From an uncultured Lachnotalea sp. (GTDB taxonomy: Bacteria > Bacillota > Clostridia > Lachnospirales > Lachnospiraceae), in contig CAMSZT010000007.1 of NCBI GenBank assembly GCA_947066815.1, forward strand, positions 1-64,000: a stretch of 64,000 nucleotides of DNA, written 5' to 3'. This document shows positions 59,969-64,000 of this stretch, one piece after another (positions within the stretch are counted from its first letter, which is position 1; the number at the start of each line of letters is the position of its first letter). Made by a program: the position numbers and the translations under genes. Under the pieces are notes generated by a model. The model was not told the DNA's origin and made no database searches. It worked only from the letters and a program-made list of their open reading frames with translations.

Positions 59969-60643
59969 ATGGAGAAAAACGGGAAAAAATACAGAGGGAT
60001 CATTTTTGATCTGGACGGGACGCTGATCGATACGCTGGAGGATCTGGCGGACAGCGTCAACGAGGCCCTGGAGCGGATGGGATATCCGGTCTGGCCGGTG
60101 GAGGCTTACCGGTTCAAGGTGGGCCGGGGATTCCGAAACCTGATGGAGAACAGCGTGCCGGAGGAGGCAAAGGGGGATGACGGCGTCATCGATCGGATGC
60201 TGGCCTTTTTCGTGGAGGCATATGACAGGCGTTATATGAACAAAAGCCGCCCTTACGAGGGCGTCGACGCTCTCCTCGACCGGCTGACGGAAAAGGGGGT
60301 CTTTCTGGCAGTCAATTCCAATAAGCGGACGGACTACACGGAGAAGCTCATCGACAAGCTCTTTGGCCGCATTCCCTTCGTGGGGGTGTTCGGGGAGCGG
60401 GCCGGGGTGCCGAAGAAGCCGGACCCGGCCGGGGCCCTGGAACTTTGCGGCCGGATGGGCCTTGAGCCGGAGGAGGTGCTCTACGTGGGCGACTCCGGCA
60501 CGGACATGAAGACCGGAAAGAATGCGGGCATGGACACCGTCGGTGTGGGCTGGGGTTTCCGGGGATTCCCGGAGCTTAAGGAGAACGGGGCAGTCTATCT
60601 GGCCGGGACCGTGCAGGACATCCTGAGCCTTGTGGAAGATTGA
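59969..60643 (+). CDS. HAD-family phosphatase (phosphoglycolate phosphatase-like)
   Basis: 224 aa. HAD motif I IIFDLDGTLIDT with nucleophile and acid Asp, motif II AVNSN, motif III lysine in GVPKKPDP, motif IV YVGDSGTDMKTGKNAG. An alpha-helical cap follows motif I (subclass IA, Gph/PpaX-like). ATG at 59969 follows GAGGGGAACG; the frame also reads back into the preceding gene but without an RBS. Substrate likely a small phosphorylated metabolite such as 2-phosphoglycolate. Confidence 0.88.
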   Translation: MEKNGKKYRGIIFDLDGTLIDTLEDLADSVNEALERMGYPVWPVEAYRFKVGRGFRNLMENSVPEEAKGDDGVIDRMLAFFVEAYDRRYMNKSRPYEGVDALLDRLTEKGVFLAVNSNKRTDYTEKLIDKLFGRIPFVGVFGERAGVPKKPDPAGALELCGRMGLEPEEVLYVGDSGTDMKTGKNAGMDTVGVGWGFRGFPELKENGAVYLAGTVQDILSLVED

Positions 60644-60741
60644 CGGAATTTAGAAAATATTAAGGGAATCCCGCGTGGATTTTCAGATTGGTCTGCTATA
60701 GTAAACGATAATAGAGGGAAAGGGCAGGAGGGGTACTTGAC

Positions 60742-61443
60742 ATGGATGACATTACCATACTGGTGTGCGACGACGACCGGGAGATCGTGGAGGCGATCGA
60801 TATTTATCTCAGGCAGGAGGGCTACAATGTCTTAAAGGCCTATGACGGAGAGGAGGCCATCAAGCTTCTGGCGGACAACAAGGTGGAGCTCCTTCTGATC
60901 GACGTGATGATGCCGAAGCTGGACGGCATCCGGGCGACCCTCAAGATCCGGGAGACCAGCAGCATCCCCATCATCATCCTGTCGGCCAAGTCCGAGGACG
61001 TGGACAAGATCCTGGGGCTCAACATCGGCGCGGACGATTACATTACCAAGCCCTTCAATCCATTGGAGCTGGTGGCCAGGGTGAAGTCCCACATCCGCCG
61101 GTACACGAAGCTGGGGACCATGGCTATGGAAAACGGCGACACCATCCACAAGACCGGAGGGCTCTGCATCAACGACGATACCAAGGAGGTGACCGTGGAC
61201 GGGGAGCCGGTGAAGTTGACTCCCATGGAGTACAACATCCTCCGCTTCCTGGTCATGAATGCGGGGAAGGTTTTTTCCATCGAGCAGATTTACGAGAATA
61301 TCTGGAATGAGGAGGCCATCGGCGTGGACAACACGGTGGCCGTCCATATCCGGCATATCAGAGAGAAGATTGAGATCAATCCCAAGAATCCTACCTATTT
61401 AAAAGTGGTGTGGGGCGTGGGCTATAAGGTAGAGAAGTTTTAA
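60742..61443 (+). CDS. OmpR/PhoB-family response regulator
   Basis: 233 aa. Receiver with acidic pocket CDDD and phosphoacceptor D54 (LLIDVMMPKLDG), K in ITKPFNP; winged-helix domain with LTPMEYNILRFLVMNAGKVF and VDNTVAVHIRHIREKIEINP. It resembles VanR/KdpE-type regulators of Clostridia. A TGCTATAGT extended -10 lies at about 60694-60702. The cognate kinase gene starts 17 nt downstream. Confidence 0.93.
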   Translation: MDDITILVCDDDREIVEAIDIYLRQEGYNVLKAYDGEEAIKLLADNKVELLLIDVMMPKLDGIRATLKIRETSSIPIIILSAKSEDVDKILGLNIGADDYITKPFNPLELVARVKSHIRRYTKLGTMAMENGDTIHKTGGLCINDDTKEVTVDGEPVKLTPMEYNILRFLVMNAGKVFSIEQIYENIWNEEAIGVDNTVAVHIRHIREKIEINPKNPTYLKVVWGVGYKVEKF

Positions 61444-61460
61444 AAAACGGAGGGCCTGCC

Positions 61461-64000
61461 ATGAAGGTGCACAGATATACGCAGAAAAAGAAACTGGGAG
61501 CGGTGCTGCTTTTTGTTCTGTTCATGTGTATCACGGTGGCCGGAGGGGCGGGCCTTTATTATGTCAATAATTTCGGAGATTACCTCTACAGCAAGAAGGA
61601 ACTGATCCAGACCGGCCGGTTTGAGCACACGGCGACCCTGGAGCGGAAGGTCCTGCGGGATACGGAGGATATTTTTGCCTATGCCTCCCTCTCCCAGTTT
61701 TTTACCAAGTCCGACGAGGCGAACCGGAGGGAGCCGTTATATATCGCCGAGATCAACGGGGTACAGTATTATCTCTGTATCCAGGATCTGGAAAACATCA
61801 GCCAGGCGCTTGCGGAGACTGCCGTATGGAGGGAGCAGGATGGGGAAGCGGCCGGCCAAAAGGAGGAGACTTCCGATCAAATGGCGGAGGATGCGGACGG
61901 GGAAGAGCTGGAGCAGGAGCTTTCCGAGGCAGTCGTCAGTTTCGGGATGGAGGGCATGGCCGCCGCGGAGGGCGGCACGATCGTCGATTACATCGATGCG
62001 AACATGGAAGTCTACGAGGAGATGCTGGGGGCGGTGCTTGCGGAGGAGGGCTACGGGGAGTCGGCGATAGAGTCTGCAAAAAAGAACTGGTATGAGATGT
62101 CGGATACCGAGCGGCTGGCCCTCGTCAACATGCTGGGCCTGCCGGGGTCAGAGCAGCTCACGCTGCTTCCGCTAAAATCCACGGCGGAGATCTCCGTCTA
62201 TCCGGGGCAGACCTGCCTGGTGGTCTATGATTTCCTGCAGCAGCAGGAGGTTCAGCATGAGGAGATTGCCCTGACGGATCTGTATGAGCGGGGGCTTAAC
62301 CTTCTGAACCGGTACTATGAGCTGGCGAACCGGTTTGACACGGAGAAGACGAACCTGCGCTATCTGATCTATGAGGACAGTTCTGATCTTCGGCTGACCA
62401 ACGACGAGACCAACGCGGACGAGATCACAAACTTTGAAAAATACATTTCCTACGACAACGACACCCACATCATCAAGAGCAATTTTACCAAGACGGACCT
62501 GAACCTGTGGAACCTGGACTATCTGGCGTCATCGCTGGTGGGGGTGAATTCCGGCGCCTCCTTTTCCATCGGGCTGGACACCCGGTACCTGGTGGCAGAC
62601 GAGTACAGGCTGATGGCGGAGGGCTTCGTCCGGTGCCGGCCGGTGCTGCTTCTGTCCCTGTTTGCCATTGTCGTGGGCATGGTGGGGAGCATCCTGTTCT
62701 TCATCTACCTGATGGCCTCGGTGGGGCACCGGGAGGGCCATGAGGAGATCTGCCTGGATAAGTTTGACCGGTGGCCCACGGAACCGGCGGCCCTGCTGAT
62801 CATAGGCGGGATCCTGGCTTTCGTGTTTCTGTGCGGCTGGCTGGCCACGATATTTGCGGAGAGCTTTTTCACCTCCCGTCAGATCTACACGGTCATGCAG
62901 ATCGTGTCCGTGGCGGTCTCCGTCATCATCGGGCTGATCGGATTTTTCAGTCTGGTAAAGCGGTTAAAGGCCGGGATCGTCTGGAAGAACAGCCTGCTGA
63001 GGAAGATCTGCGTTACACTGGTGAAATGGGGGAAAGTCCTGGTGAAGAACTGGCCCACCAGCGGGAAGACGACGGCGGTCATCATCCTGTACTGGGTCGT
63101 TACGATCCCCCTGTGCATGTTCATCACCATCAACCGGTTCTGGGGCTCCTTCTTCCTCTACGTGACGGGGATCGTCGTCTTTGTGGGCGTTCAGGTGGCG
63201 GCGGCCGGAGTGATCCTGTGGGCGGTCATCAACCGCCGGCGGATCCTGGAAGGGGTGGAGCGGATCTCCGGCGGGGATCTGGAGTACGCGATCGGCGACG
63301 AGGGGATGTTTGCGGACGACAGACGGCTGGTGGAGGCGATCAACAATATCGGAGCGGGTTTCCAGGACGCGGTGGACACGGCGGTGAAGAGTGAGAGGAT
63401 GAAGGCGGACCTGATCACCAACGTTTCTCACGACATCAAGACGCCCCTCACCTCGATCATCAACTACGTGGACCTGATGAAGCGGGAGAATATCGAGGAC
63501 GAGACCCTAAAGCGGTACCTGGAGGTGCTGGACCAGAAGTCCCAGCGGCTCAAGAACCTGACGGAGGATCTGGTGGAGGCGTCCAGGGCCAGCTCCGGCA
63601 ACATCAGCCTGCAGCTGGAGCGGATCAATTTCGTGGAGCTGGTAAAGCAGGCGAGCGGCGAGTTTGAGGAGAAGTTCAGGGAGCGGGGACTGACCCCGGT
63701 GACCTCCTTCCCGGAATATTCCCTCCATGTGATCGCGGACGGAAGGCGGGTGTGGAGGATCCTGGAAAACCTGTTCCAGAACACGAAGAAATATGCCATG
63801 CCGGGGACCAGGGTCTATATCAGCGCGGCGGAGCAGGACGGCTATGCTACCTTTACCATGAAGAATATTTCCGAGTCGGAGCTCAACATTACCCCGGAGG
63901 AGCTGACGGAACGGTTTACCAGAGGAGATGCTTCCCGGACTACGGAGGGGAGCGGCCTGGGGCTTTCCATTGCCAAGAGCCTGACGGAGCTTCAGGAGGG
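61461..64000 (+). CDS. Sensor histidine kinase, large multi-pass type (partial at window end)
   Basis: At least 846 aa, open to the window edge. N-terminal helix (LGAVLLFVLFMCITVAGGAG), a large extracytoplasmic domain of about 360 residues, then about six transmembrane helices between residues 390 and 595, HAMP-like linker, H-box LITNVSHDIKTPLTSIINYV near residue 655, N-box WRILENLFQNTKKYA, G-box GSGLGLSIAKSLTE. ATG after GGAGGGCC. Pairs with the preceding regulator. The extracytoplasmic domain has no family I recognise. Confidence 0.92.
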   Translation, partial: MKVHRYTQKKKLGAVLLFVLFMCITVAGGAGLYYVNNFGDYLYSKKELIQTGRFEHTATLERKVLRDTEDIFAYASLSQFFTKSDEANRREPLYIAEINGVQYYLCIQDLENISQALAETAVWREQDGEAAGQKEETSDQMAEDADGEELEQELSEAVVSFGMEGMAAAEGGTIVDYIDANMEVYEEMLGAVLAEEGYGESAIESAKKNWYEMSDTERLALVNMLGLPGSEQLTLLPLKSTAEISVYPGQTCLVVYDFLQQQEVQHEEIALTDLYERGLNLLNRYYELANRFDTEKTNLRYLIYEDSSDLRLTNDETNADEITNFEKYISYDNDTHIIKSNFTKTDLNLWNLDYLASSLVGVNSGASFSIGLDTRYLVADEYRLMAEGFVRCRPVLLLSLFAIVVGMVGSILFFIYLMASVGHREGHEEICLDKFDRWPTEPAALLIIGGILAFVFLCGWLATIFAESFFTSRQIYTVMQIVSVAVSVIIGLIGFFSLVKRLKAGIVWKNSLLRKICVTLVKWGKVLVKNWPTSGKTTAVIILYWVVTIPLCMFITINRFWGSFFLYVTGIVVFVGVQVAAAGVILWAVINRRRILEGVERISGGDLEYAIGDEGMFADDRRLVEAINNIGAGFQDAVDTAVKSERMKADLITNVSHDIKTPLTSIINYVDLMKRENIEDETLKRYLEVLDQKSQRLKNLTEDLVEASRASSGNISLQLERINFVELVKQASGEFEEKFRERGLTPVTSFPEYSLHVIADGRRVWRILENLFQNTKKYAMPGTRVYISAAEQDGYATFTMKNISESELNITPEELTERFTRGDASRTTEGSGLGLSIAKSLTELQE

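Noticed and set aside
1..64000. CRISPR arrays, insertion sequences, prophage genes, rRNA
   Set aside because: No regularly spaced repeats, transposase or integrase motifs, phage structural genes or rRNA sequence were seen.

Overview
The window reads as a chromosomal segment of a G+C-rich Lachnospiraceae-type member of the Clostridia. Evidence: Gram-positive style Shine-Dalgarno sites (AGGAGG) with ATG, GTG and TTG starts, SAM-I and TPP riboswitches, RecD2 without RecBC, an MsmEFGK-type sugar ABC transporter, a DUF6106-like protein, clostridial D-Ala-D-Ala carboxypeptidase architecture and several short-loop sensor kinases. Genus cannot be fixed from this sequence. No phage, IS element or CRISPR array is visible.

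Layout. 1-7.5 kb: two tRNA-editing deacylases, ThpR, a lipoprotein, a D-2-hydroxyacid dehydrogenase, RecD2 with an overlapping SprT-like protein, and a MarR regulator. 7.5-7.9 kb: an intergenic block of direct and inverted repeats. 7.9-11 kb: L-ribulokinase and alanine dehydrogenase. 11.2-16.2 kb: a gene graveyard, the remains of a TRAP-transporter / sugar-acid (glycerate-type) catabolic locus with its CdaR-like regulator; nearly every gene is internally deleted or frameshifted. 16.2-20.3 kb: phosphoesterase, a ParB-like/BMP fusion protein, a DeoR regulator, a broken glycyl-radical activase and an A+T-rich remnant. 20.4-28.6 kb: an AraC-controlled alpha-galactoside uptake and hydrolysis operon. 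28.8-32 kb: an A+T-richer three-gene operon (DUF262, DUF3696-type ATPase, protein with a Gp49/RelE-like C-terminus) with its own promoter and terminator, the best candidate for an undescribed or poorly described defence-like system. 32-35 kb: serine uptake and deamination. 35-39 kb: a decayed ATPase-like gene and an ABC-2 exporter. 39.4-40.9 kb: an AAA ATPase with a wrecked DUF4276 partner. 40.9-44.5 kb: two back-to-back two-component systems. 44.5-52.5 kb: housekeeping genes (3D-domain protein, DegV, CsoR-type repressor, SAM-riboswitch-controlled metK, exonuclease, D-Ala-D-Ala carboxypeptidase, TrmB). 52.5-56.5 kb: a TPP-riboswitch-controlled thiamine/pyrimidine ECF locus. 56.7-64 kb: tRNA-Lys, a membrane protein, a long disordered DNA-binding-like protein with a repeated short motif, a HAD phosphatase, and a third two-component system whose kinase runs off the window.

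Theme. Metabolic units are intact and individually regulated (two riboswitches, an AraC inverted-repeat operator), while accessory units are in turnover: one complete defence-like operon stands beside several defence-gene remnants and one large dead catabolic locus. The dead genes share a pattern in which both ends survive and the middle is missing, pointing to repeated deletion rather than point-mutation decay alone. Functional calls rest on motif and family recognition by eye; no database search was run.
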